Made by a program: the position numbers and the translations under genes
The notes under the pieces: generated by a model
Told to the model about the DNA's origin: nothing
The model's database searches: none
The model's input: the letters and a program-made list of their open reading frames with translations, nothing else
Source: Strigamia acuminata
Taxonomy: Eukaryota; Arthropoda; Chilopoda; Geophilomorpha; Linotaeniidae
Direction of reading: 5' to 3'
DNA: 64,000 nucleotides
Assembly: GCA_949358305.1 (NCBI GenBank)
Contig: OX442315.1
Span: forward strand, 30,902,427-30,966,426
Part shown: piece after piece, positions 15,401 through 25,950 of the stretch
Layout: every line of letters starts with the position of its first letter
Numbering within the stretch: the first letter of the stretch is position 1

Positions 15401-18400
15401 AAAATGAAACCACTTCCGAATTACCAGAGGAAAATACTGGTTTGCTTGTGCCTTATTTAATTATTTCGACGTTTGTATCGTGAATTCGTCATTTACATTC
15501 CACCCAACAACTATCTCACTAATCTATGGCACACACTCAATGCCAAATGGCATTTAATGTGTATTTTATGTCGTTTTTACAGCACGTATATTTTTATACT
15601 TTACAATTATAGGTTCATTCACCAAATGAACCTTGATAATTTTTTTTTTCTAAAGATGGTTGAGTAAATTTGAACTCTTTATTACGATATAGCGAGCGTT
15701 CGCAGTTTCAATTATGTTGAGCGTTGTAAAAAGTTAATCCTGATCGTAAGTTTAAAAAATTTAATCGAAGTTGACCAAGCGTGTTCACTATAAAGAACCG
15801 AGTGACCTTTTTCTCAATGAAACTGAACGCACGTGGAAATTAATCCAATTCCCATTTTTGATGTCGAACAACGCAGTGAAGCCAACTTTTCATTCGAGTT
15901 ATTTTTAATCCTAAAAAATCGAAATCAGCAAGAGATTTAACTGTCAACAGCCCAAAACATTTATAAAAATGATTCCACGCTTTGATTATTTCATTTTTTC
16001 GTTAAAATTTAGCCAATCTGTTTCTTAACGAGTATGAGAAAAATAATGGAGCTATAGTTAGATTTTTTAATTCCATTATTTTTTAATTGTTTGTTTATGA
16101 TGTTGTTGTTTTTGTTTAAAACACTGATCCAGTTACAATTTGTCATTTTTCTAAATTATGAAACAAAATATGCTTCTGGGTCATGGCAAACAGTGCGATT
16201 TACAATTCATGGCACTGTGAAGGTCATGCCAATGAAATTTATAATTTTACACTTTTAAGTTTCCCATACGCCAAATATGTGATAATGTTTAACACATAAA
16301 AATTTGCAAGTTAAACCCCCAAACTCGTTTCCATCCTACACATTCACACGCCTGCAAATATAAACAATGGAATATGTAACGTAGATAATGCGCACTATCT
16401 ACGTTACAGATTCTATTGTTTTTTATTTAATTGTTTTGTTGTGTCCAATAAATTTACTGATGATAATCAAGTGATCGAAAGGCCTATGGTGACGAACTTT
16501 AAATACTGTACACTGTACATTGTGCTGGACACCGGTCCGCACAGAATTCACTGTACAGTAGAGCCTCGATTATCGAAACACTGGCTAAACGAACGATCGG
16601 TTATTCGAACATAAATACCTAAGCGATTTTTTATCGATGTTTTACCGATTTTTATAGATTTTTTAATTGATTTTAAATGTTTTTATCTATTTTTGGTCGG
16701 TTTAAATACTTTTTAATTACAACCCCTGGCAGAAAGTATGCAATACTTTTTCTGCTTCAAAAAATCAGTAGAAAAAGTTCCTGTAAAATATTGGTGTTAA
16801 AGAATTAGATGGAATCAATAAAGGGCTAAATAATAACAACATTTAATCTAACTTTTGGCTATTTATAAAAGAAAAGAAAAAAATTCTGAGCTGAGAAATC
16901 CCATGTTTTCTTAACACGGGGTTGGAAAAAAGTATCAGATTGCTGCAAGCAGTGGAAATAAGTATGCGATATTTATATTTATATTTATATGTTCTTAGCG
17001 CTATTTCTGTCGTAAATCCAAATACAAGTTTTTAAAAAAAAGCCCAAATTAGCACGATAAAAAAATAAAGCAAAACAGTTTCTGAACATTGAAAACAAAC
17101 CTTGAAGAAAGTAAGATAAGGGTAGGCCAAATAAACATAAAGAGAAATATTGTTATTTTTTAAAAATATTTTCAAATGTCTTGAGTGATGACCATGAAGT
17201 AAATAGGGTAAGGCTACGTATAATGACCTCAATGTGATTGACAGAATACAACCTAGATTAATAGCAAATGGTTCCAATGTACTTTACACACTGCAAATTT
17301 CTTGTTCCCTTCTGGTCATACCATTAATCACTTCTCGACTCATCCAACTGTCACTTTACAAGCAAAAAATGCAGTCAGGATACTTAAATTATGACTACTG
17401 GAAAACCATTTAGTTTTTTTTCTTCCCCAATCAAATGTGAGACTAGATAAACAAGTTTAAATTGCAGTTATTTGCCTCCACAGTTTCCAATTTAAAAAAC
17501 AAAAACAAAAAAAATTAGGCTGAACTGCAATTAGAGATAAAAACAGCAACTAAATGTCAATTATAATTTATAAATCGTTTTAATCTGCATACATTAATAA
17601 CTTGTTCTTTGTTTTTCTTTCTATTTATGACTCAGGGATCCTCAATACATTTTGGACATGATGGAAACTTTACTGATAAACATTGACACACGGTTCAAAA
17701 AAATGGACATTATAGATGCAACTCATCGTTTTACTCTAGAAAACATGTTAAAGAAAATGGACTCGATCGACAACAAAATCACAGAAAACTCGAACAATTT
17801 AGCATCGCTGATAATGACGATCAAATCCCTCGACGCCAAGTTGAAACCAGACAGCAAATACGAATCGCCACACACTGTCGGTTCCAAACTCCAATCACTA
17901 GACACGAAAATCGGCGACTTATCCTCCAAAATCAACCAACTTAAAGAAAACATAATGGATAACAGACTAAACCAAAAAAACGACACGAACGGTGGCGATT
18001 TACTCGAACTGAGCAGCGAACGACGCCATATTGTCACAACCCCAGACGGCAAAATGCTGCACCAAACGACGTCGTCGAAACTCGAAAACAACTTAGAAAG
18101 CGTCAAAGGCACATTACGCCACCTCGACAGCAAACTCCAGAACCATTCCGACAAAATGACCAACACCATCACCAATTTGATGCAAACGATCGCCGACATT
18201 CGCGAAGCGGTGCTCGATTCGCCGGCAGATGTCCCCGGAACAAACAACTCAAATTCTTCCGCATCCGAAACCGGTTTCACAGCCTCAGACTTCTCGTCCA
18301 AACCGATTAAATTCGAGCGATTTGGACGCAAGTTAAGGCCGCTAATGCACGTCATCGCCAAACTGGACGACATTTACACGGCAATCGTCAACACCCGACA

Positions 18401-20660
18401 TTCGATCGACGACACGCGCCAAAAATCCGAACAGTTGTTGACCCGATCGTATCACACGACCGAAGCGTTGACCGACGTCAAGTACGACTTGTATTATCAA
18501 ACATCGAAGATCATTGACAATCTTGGTCAGGTGAAACAATGGCTGCGCGAGCAAACTGGGTCGGCGTCGAGCCTCGACCCCAAGTTCAATTCCGACTTGC
18601 GCGAATTGCTCGACAAAGTCGACGACGAAGTGACCAAAGCGCAAATCACTCAGAAACTGTCCGAATTCGTCGAGAAAAATATATCGGGTGATGACATACT
18701 CCCGTTTTTCACACTCCCGCCTCCGACTAAACCCCTGGACGAGATTGTCGCCGAGTCGACGTACGTCACGCCGCAAAATGCGACCAATTTCTTGTCAAAC
18801 TTGGCCTACTTGCAAACTTGCCCGTTTCAAGAGCACCCGGGAATCAATTGTGCCGATTTGAAGAACCGAGGAGTGACCAAGAGTGGAATCTATTACATCC
18901 GAATAAAGGGTACCACCTACTGGTTTATGAAGGTTTACTGCGACATGGAAACGGCGGGAGGCGGATGGACGGTTAGTTATTGTTGGGTGAATTAGGAATT
19001 TAGGCATTACGAGTTTTTAACATCTTTTCCGTTTTGTTTATCTATTTTAACATAACAGGTTATGCAGCGAAGGCACGATTATGGAGAGCCTCACGAATCG
19101 TTCAATCGTGATTGGAACGAATACAAAAACGGATTTGGTGATCTTAGCAAAGAATTTTGGCTTGGAAATGAAAATATTTTCATGTTGACCAACCAAGATG
19201 AATACACGCTGAGAATAGATTTGGAGGACTTTGATGGAAATAAAAGGTGAGTAGTTGATACATTTGCATTCAAAGTTTCTGTTAGAACTATGAATTTGTC
19301 TGAGATTATTTCGGTTTCATGTCTCTTATATACTCTAGTTGCAATCAAAAAGGCACTTTACACTCTGTAGTCCCATTAGTCGAGCCAGTTTACTGGTGTA
19401 GTGATCCGGAAAAGTAGACCCAAACACCCGAATTGCATTACAATGTATAGACATTGCAATCGATTGCCTAGGCAACGGCCTAAAATTCAAACTTCCAGAC
19501 GAAGTAACCAATAAACATAACAAACATGAGTTTGACATTTTTATATGCATAAAACTGCATTTCAATGATAGAAATAACATTTTTAATAAGAAAAATCAAA
19601 ATTACTTTAACTAAAGTAGTCATAACAATCACAAAAATAAATAAAAATCAAAACTACTTCTCCTAGTAGTAGTATACAGTCTGGAGTTAGTAGTAAACTG
19701 GCTCGACCAATGGGACTACAGATTGTAAAGTGCCTTTTTGACTGCAACTAGAGTATAGTTTAGTTTTTGAGTTTTACAAGTAAACGGCTATTAAAATTCA
19801 TTCATTTTCACCCAATCAACGAACTATGATCCAATTCTAGCAAATCAAACTAAAGCCTAGTTCACCACTTTGCTACATAACTACCCAACTTTTAGAAACT
19901 CTCTTCATTGCAAAAAAATGGCGATGAAATCATCGGACCCCAATAAGCTTTATATCGATTGCAAGTTTAATCCCTGATTTAACTAGTTGTGGTTTTTGTT
20001 TTATATTTTTTGCTGTTTTTTTATTATGATGCTTTGCTGCCCACTCCATTTATAGAAACACTAAAACAGCGAAAACAGTAACTTTGAAAGCACCTATCAC
20101 TGTCTATAAAATTTAATCCAATATTTCCTCATTTTGAAACATTAAGATATGCGGAATACTCAAAATTTAAGATGTCGAGCGAAGGTGAAAACTATAAACT
20201 AGAAATTGGCGGTTACGATGGAACAGCTGGAGATTCGTTAAATGACCCTTGGTATGGAAGCAACCTCAGTCCATTTTCAACTTACAACAGGTAAACATTT
20301 CCACAAAAAAAAAAAAAAAAAAAATCTCACACCATCCATTCTATTATTTGAATATACAGGGACAATGACAGATCGTCCCTGAATTGTGCGTCGATGTTAC
20401 GCGGTGGTTGGTGGTGGCGAAGCTGCGGACGAGGACTCAATGGTCTCTACCTCAATGATGCGAACGACTTAGCCGCACGACAAGGAATAGTTTGGTTCAG
20501 ATGGAGAGGATGGGATTACAACCTCAAACGAGCGCAAATGATGATTAGGCCTAAAGAATTCCAACCAGAAAATGAACAACCAACTACAACGCACAATTCT
20601 GAAATAGAAAGTTCAAGCACAACGCCTGAAATTTTACACAACAGTTCAATAGAGAATTAA
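9469..20660 (+). CDS. Secreted coiled-coil protein with C-terminal fibrinogen domain (angiopoietin/scabrous-like)
   Basis: Five exons join in phase: 9469-9587, 17636-18971, 19059-19246, 20147-20290 and 20360-20660, giving 695 residues. Exon 1 supplies a signal peptide ([20 protein letters not shown]); the donor is ACAG/GTGAGA and the codon AG|G is completed at 17636, so the frame continues as [14 protein letters not shown]. Residues of about 45-400 are a long heptad-like coiled coil (LDAKL, LDTKI, LDSKL repeats), probably an oligomerisation region. The fibrinogen-related domain begins near [17 protein letters not shown], continues through GGGWTVMQRR and ends with [15 protein letters not shown]; the DND calcium-site motif is retained. 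A short Thr/Ser-rich tail follows. Fibrinogen-domain proteins of this build are secreted ligands or matrix proteins; Drosophila Scabrous has the same layout, but orthology is not shown. An earlier in-frame ATG at 9400 would bury the signal peptide, so 9469 is preferred. Exon 2 is distinctly GC-richer than its surroundings. Confidence 0.85.
11071..11315. repeat. Minisatellite, about 31-bp unit, 7-8 copies
   Basis: The unit TTGACTATTTTAAAGCTTAC plus AGGCCTCAAAT recurs head to tail with point changes, more divergent at both ends. It lies in an intron and has no coding sense. Confidence 0.9.
13472..13490 (-). other. Candidate first coding exon of the CEP350-like gene (option B)
   Basis: On the minus strand a 19-base exon (ATG TTT TAT GAT GTG TAT A) is followed by a near-ideal donor GTAAGTAAT. 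Its phase fits the acceptor at 8007 and gives [11 protein letters not shown]. If used, the first CEP350 intron (about 5.5 kb) lies inside the 8-kb first intron of the oppositely oriented fibrinogen-domain gene. The strong donor is the main support; no conserved peptide confirms it. Confidence 0.35.
14385..14520 (+). repeat. Dispersed repeat, copy 1
   Basis: It shares TTTAAACTGCT, GCATGCGCAC, TTTAAACAAC and TTAACTGC blocks in the same order with 22791-22870. This copy carries about 50 extra bases between the first two blocks. Confidence 0.6.
16375..16408. repeat. Perfect hairpin, 13-bp stem and 8-base loop
   Basis: TGTAACGTAGATA at 16375-16387 is the exact reverse complement of 16396-16408, with loop ATGCGCAC between them. 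It lies in an intron. Confidence 0.9.
16556..16610 (+). mobile_element. Pogo/Tigger-like transposon end (fragment)
   Basis: CAGTAGAGCCTCGATTATCG, followed by two more TTATTCGAAC-like words, matches the terminal inverted repeat style of pogo/Tigger elements (CAGTxGAxCCTCGxTTATCCGAA). No opposite end or transposase was seen nearby, so this is a remnant or solo end. Confidence 0.55.
19331..19755. mobile_element. MITE-like element with about 64-bp terminal inverted repeats
   Basis: The left end begins TACTCTAGTTGCAATCAAAA (19331-19394) and returns inverted at 19692-19755 with few mismatches. Flanks on both sides read TA, consistent with a TA target-site duplication as made by Tc1/mariner-type elements. 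There is no coding capacity. It lies in intron 3 of the fibrinogen-domain gene. Confidence 0.85.
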
Positions 20661-20907
20661 ATATTTAAAAAAAATAAAAATAAAAAAAAAATAGAGGGGT
20701 TGAAAAGCGGCTTTGTACTTCGCATTTCCCATGTAAACACGTGAATTTCATGGGAAACCAGAACGTACAAAACTGATTTTGAATATTCCCTTTTATTTTA
20801 TGAGTAATTACTAATTGTGCAATAAATTGAATTGATGTTCATTGCAATAAATTAAGTGTGTACATATTAAAATATTCATTAAAAATATTATATTTGGACA
20901 GTTGTCG

Positions 20908-21493
20908 TTACAATATACAGTATACAGTTCTCCCACCAACTAAAGTGGACTATATTTATTCCTCCTTTATATTTTTCTTTTCAAAAGAAAATCAAAAATT
21001 GCGAATTTAAAAATGTATCATAAAAAAATAAAATATAAAAGTGTACCTACCTATCTTGCATACTTTACGAGTGGGTTTCTTGCCTGATTTGAGCATTTCC
21101 TAAATGACAATAAAAATAATTCTTAGAATTTTTGCACTTAAATCATTACAAAAACGTGGGTTTTTACATCAGTTAGTTTTTGGACGTGTGAATTATCCTC
21201 CAAATCTTGATTACCTGCCTGAGCTAGCTGTTTTTCAGCTCTTGCTAACTACGTAAGTGAATTATTACAAGATTAATCATAATTTGTGTCAAATTTAATA
21301 CAGAAATGTGTCGAATTTTTAGATACTTACACCGGCTTTCAACCTGTCAACCGATTTCCACACACACGAGAAGTCTACGTAACAATAAATTAATATTTCA
21401 GTGTTAATGCGTATCAGTTTAATGTATTTTTATGTGAGTTACATTACCACTTATAAATTCATTGGTTTGTTGGCTTCGTCTTGACGATTTCAT
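20908..21493 (-). CDS. Small unidentified spliced gene (83 residues)
   Basis: Five minus-strand exons join in phase: 21448-21493 (ATG), 21331-21374 (donor GTAAGTAT), 21168-21248, 21051-21099 (donor GTAGGTAC) and a less certain last exon 20908-20939. The product starts MKSSRRSQQTNEFIS, contains WKSVDRLKAGLARAEKQLAQ, a short amphipathic helix, and has a basic KSGKKPTRKVCKI segment near the C-terminus. It looks cytosolic and may be a helical subunit of a larger complex, but I do not recognise the family. It is divergent from the DUF885 gene and shares a few hundred bases of promoter; it converges on the fibrinogen-domain gene. Consecutive phase-matched splice sites are the evidence that it is real. 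Confidence 0.6.
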
Positions 21494-21961
21494 GTTGACG
21501 TTTTTAAAAATCGGAGTTCAAACTTTGCAGACTTTTCCAATTTCCTCTTTTTTATAGAATCATTAAAATATTGCCATCCACAATTCACTCTTCAGGATAA
21601 AAGTTTGCAGACACATTATTAAAGGCATGTATTTCGCACCCGACAGAGCGAGATTTGAGGTCCCAATTCGCGCGTAATTCGACCGTTAGCCACCATTTTG
21701 GAAGCCGCACACTATGGCCATCTGTTATGAAAAATTAAAATTACCAAAATAAATACTCCGTATAAAAGTATGGTTTTTTAAACATTGTGTTTTCACCGGA
21801 AAATAGAAATATTAAAAAAAAATAAAATTTTATTTTATATACACATGCTCGCAATAAATGAAAATATTAAAAATATAGGTGTCGCTATGGTAGAGCTAAA
21901 CCAGGCACGATTTGAGGCGTTGATTCCTGATTCTTTTTATCTGATATCGTCACAATTGACT

Positions 21962-24904
21962 ATGGCCACTATGGGTTCCGAACAACTGTATTCGCTACTG
22001 GAGGAGTTTTGGGTGTGGAGACTTCACGAGACTCCTGAATTTGCAACGCAAGTTGGAATTCACGCTTACGACCATCTCTTGGATTCGTACACTTTGGAGG
22101 ACTTCCATTCACGAAAAGTCAATTAAAAATTAAGCGAAAAGGAGGAGGAAAAAAGTTTTATTTTGTTTTTAATCTGTTACAGGATGTTTGTATTGACTTC
22201 ATAAACAAAGCGAAAAGCATGGAACCGTTTATTAAAGCAAATTCAGATGCAGTTAACCTTCAGATGTTTGTAGAGGAATTGGAGACTTATGAAACTGGCT
22301 ATAATTACAAAGGGTAATTACAAAGTGCTGGAATTAACTGTGCAGATGCATGAATATGAGAACAAAAAACGAATTGTTTGTCCAGATTTTTATTTCCCAT
22401 TAATTATTTGGAAGGTGTTCAACTTGACTTTGAACGCCTAGTTGGCTGGATGCAATTTGCAAATGAAAATGATTACACTAAATTGATAGCGAGATATACG
22501 GCATTTCCTAAACAAGTATTTTTTTTTAAAAACACTTTAAATTTGGTGCATTCATATAAAGTCATTTAAACTTAAATTTTACATTTTGATTGGTTTAAAA
22601 AATATCAACAAGTTTAAATGACTTTATATGAATGTGCCTAGTGTCAGAGAAACATTATTTGTAATTATTTGTTTTCCTAGATCGATGAAATTATTATTTT
22701 GCTCGAAGAAGGTATAAATCTAGGGATGACTAATCATCTTGTTTCAATGGTGCGTTGTCATGTTTTTAGTGCATTCGGAAAGTTATTTAGTTATTTAAAC
22801 TGCTTGTCTTGCAATGGGCATGCGCACATTTAAACAACCAAACATAATTAACTGCACGTTAAACATGACTTTATGAATCCATCTAGCATTTTTGTGATAT
22901 AAATTGATTTTTTTTCCGTTTTACTAGGAAGGAGTAGTTCAACAATTTGATGCACTTCAAATCTCGGCTGAAAAAAGTGGGATATTTGCCCCATTTATGA
23001 ATTTTCCAGCCTCGGTATCGGATACTGCAAAGTCTGAGAATGAGAAAATGATTATTTTAGTTGAAATTCAACGTTATTTATATTTAAAGGGAGTCATTGT
23101 ACCAATCCGGTAAGGATCTATTCGAGTCTTCGGTTTTAACTGCTTTTTCTAAGTTGCGTAGCTTCATTGTAGATGTAAGTATACATTTAATTTCACATAC
23201 GAACGTAATAAAAATGTTAAACGTACTCGCAGAAGTATATTCCTCAACTCCGCCCAGATATAGCGTGTTGTTCGCTTCCAAACGGGTTAGTGATGTACCG
23301 CCAATGCCTTAAGTTTCATCTGTCGATCGACTTTACGCCGGAACAAGTCCACAATATAGGACTTCAGGAGGTTGCACGAATTGAAAACGAAATGATAGAG
23401 GCTAGTTTAGTTGATAAGTGGAAAAAAATGTACCAAAATAACGAGATATTTTCATCTTTTATTTAGATTATTGTGAAACTAAGCCGTCCAACGAACATTA
23501 AAGACTTTTGCAATAATTTGAGAAGCACGAGAGACTTTTATTACCGCAATAAAGTATTACAGTTTCAAGTATCAAACTTTAAAAACATTTTAAAAATGAA
23601 TTAAAAATTCAGGGAGACCTACTAAAAGGATTTCAGGATATGGTCATTCACCAAATTCGACCGCGACTATCAAACATTATTAAAAACAGACCAAAAATGG
23701 AATTGCAGTAATTTAAAACAACAGCAATAAAATTAAAATTTTTTATGAATTTTGAATTATGTAGAGTGAAAGCTCTTTCAACGGGATCGACAAATGCTCC
23801 GGCTTGTCAGTACTTGGCTGGCTCGCATGATGGAACTCGTGCCGGTGTGTTTTATGTCAATCTAGCTCTATACAGCTCTCAGTAATTATCAGTATATTTC
23901 AACAGATAAATATTGTGATTAATTTGATATATTTTAGACCTAAATACGAAATGATGAGCCTTTGTTTGCACGAAGCTGAACCGGGCCACCATACACAGGC
24001 AGGATCTCTTTAAGTTGTCTCCATTGATGTTTGAATTAGAATGTTTATTTTTTTTTACATGTAGGCTTCGTTTGCTATTGAGAAAAAAATGCCTTCTTTT
24101 CGTAAATTTATGGAAGATAGAAAATATTCCGACGCTCCATCGAGATTTCCTATTCACACAGCTTATGTCGAAGTATGTCGTCGTTATTTTTAATTATTTT
24201 CGTTTTTGTGAGTCGTTTTGACTTCAGGGTTGGGCATTATACGCTGAATCACTTGGCGACGAATTGGGACTGTATAAGGACCTTTACATGAAGTAAATTA
24301 TTATTTTTTGGCTACGAATTTTATGTTAATTTTTCTTGTTTTAAGGTTTGGTCATCTTTCTGAGGAAATTTTTCGAGCTTGTCGTTTAGTAGTTGATACT
24401 GGGATGCATGCTTTTGGGTAATATGGTTTATACAATGTTATTGGCTTATTGTAACAATATTTATAAAATTAGTTGGACTCAAGAAATGGCCGTAGAATAC
24501 ATGAAAGAACATTCATCCGCTTCAGAAGGGAATATTGTGAATGAAATTCGGCGTTATGTCACGTGGCCAGGACAGGTAATTTTTTTTAAAATAATAAAAC
24601 GTTGCTTTTATCATTATGTTAAAAGTTCTAAATTATTATCTATCTTATAATAGGCGTGTGCGTACAAAATTGGGCAAATGAAAATCAGCGATATGCGGAT
24701 ATTAGCAGAAAAAGCACTAGGTATTGTTAAAATTGATTTTAATTGATTTTTATATCAGTAAAAATGAAAATTTGATTTATTTTAGGCGATAATTTCGATG
24801 TCGCAGAATTCCACAATGTCATTTTAAGCAACGGTGGACCGATGCTTATTCTTGAAAACCAAGTGCACAAATATATTGAGAAAGCAACTAAATTGAATTT
24901 GTAA
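21962..24904 (+). CDS. DUF885 family protein, putative metal-dependent hydrolase
   Basis: About a dozen exons separated by short introns encode a protein of roughly 570-600 residues. It matches the DUF885 family: an N-terminal [19 protein letters not shown] segment, a central [15 protein letters not shown] region, then [10 protein letters not shown] (near 23960) and [15 protein letters not shown] (near 24235), and a C-terminal YVTWPGQACAYKIG motif. The HExxxGHH and EGWALYxE motifs are the hallmark of DUF885 and resemble the zinc ligands and catalytic Glu of gluzincin peptidases. Activity is inferred, not known. No signal peptide is clear. In-frame ATGs at 21887 and 21962 compete; 21962 lies closest to the conserved part. 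A hairpin (22549-22634) and a dispersed repeat sit in its introns. Confidence 0.82.
22549..22634. repeat. Near-perfect hairpin, about 25-bp stem
   Basis: CATTCATATAAAGTCATTTA and the following AACTT (22549-22573) recur inverted at 22610-22634 with a loop of about 36 bases. It is in an intron of the DUF885 gene and may be a tiny palindromic transposon. Confidence 0.85.
22791..22870 (+). repeat. Dispersed repeat, copy 2
   Basis: This is the shorter partner of the repeat at 14385-14520, in the same orientation, inside an intron of the DUF885 gene. Confidence 0.6.
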
Positions 24905-25950
24905 ACAAAATTAAATAATCGCAATATTTTGCAGAAAATGTCTCGCTTTCGCATAATAATTAAACCGAGGAAGAAAAAAAATGTTCACGCTAACCAAATT
25001 TAGTCATGGGCAATCACACCTAGCAGGAACATTTTATGTGACTGGGATTGAACGTGGAAACTTGTGCGCGAGTGAGAATTTGTCTTACTTTTCATGTATT
25101 ATCTAAACTGCCGAACAGTAAACATGAAATCTCATTCAAGTAGAGCATCTGGATCATGTAACAAACCCCATCTGATGCCCCACAAAGTTCATAGTTGCGC
25201 ATGTTGATAGTAAACCACTTTACGATTAAAATATCCAGACCTAGATCTTCTAAAAACAAGGCACACATTTAGTAACGTAAACATTACTTTTCCAACTAAA
25301 ATATACATAAAAAGCGCAGTTAACCTAAAAAAGAAAAAATATTGCAGCAGTTTATAGTTAGATGTGTGGGCAGAAGCGAATAAGCGAATTAGTTTATTGT
25401 AAGCCAGACTGAAAACTCAGTACACTCAAATACAGTGCTTTCATCTTCCTACGGTACTTGTCCGATAAAATTTCTTAAAAATCTATTTTTACTGAAAATA
25501 GTAATGCCTACAATTTATTTATACTTCTACCAACAAAAGGGAAGTAGTAGCACAGTAAAAAATAAATTAGAAAACGTAATGAGTACAACTATAAAATCTT
25601 TCTACTCGAATGTGATTGGAATAAATAAAAATCCAGAAAAAATTATAAATTTATAAACGCCATTACTTTTATAAATTTAAATAATACTACCATATATATA
25701 TATATATAGTAAATATATAAATAGTAAAAATTGGATAAAACTTTACAATAATTTCCCACTAAAATCAAACTCAAATGCTAAACATATTAATTCTTAACTA
25801 TATAAAAATTTAAATATTTCTTTAAATTACATCCAACAACGCTCGTCCTTAGGAAAATCCCTATCGATCAACATTTTTCCAACTCTCTTTAAATTATAAA
25901 TACTTTAAAAATAAATATACACAAATAGATCAATAAAACAGAAGTAAAAT
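24905..25950. other. Intergenic region between convergent genes
   Basis: This AT-rich stretch has a (TA)n run near 25692-25708 and scattered AATAAA motifs. It probably contains the 3' untranslated ends of the DUF885 gene (plus) and the EGF/fibronectin gene (minus). The 73-codon frame at 25435-25656 has no support. Confidence 0.5.

Larger units (their letters stand above)
9588..17635 (+). other. 8-kb first intron of the fibrinogen-domain gene
   Basis: This intron holds a candidate CEP350 start exon on the other strand (13472-13490), a possible minus-strand donor with an upstream leader at about 14220-14460 (GTAAGTTC), a 31-bp tandem repeat (11071-11315), a dispersed repeat (14385-14520), a perfect hairpin (16375-16408) and a pogo/Tigger-like end (16556-16610). 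Short open frames inside it (for example 12209-12577 minus) lack splice context and recognisable domains. Confidence 0.6.

Noticed and set aside
17723-18776. Long minus-strand open frames (216 and 144 codons) across the fibrinogen-gene coiled-coil exon
   Set aside because: They are antisense shadows of a GC-richer coding exon; the plus-strand frame has the fibrinogen domain and matching splice sites.
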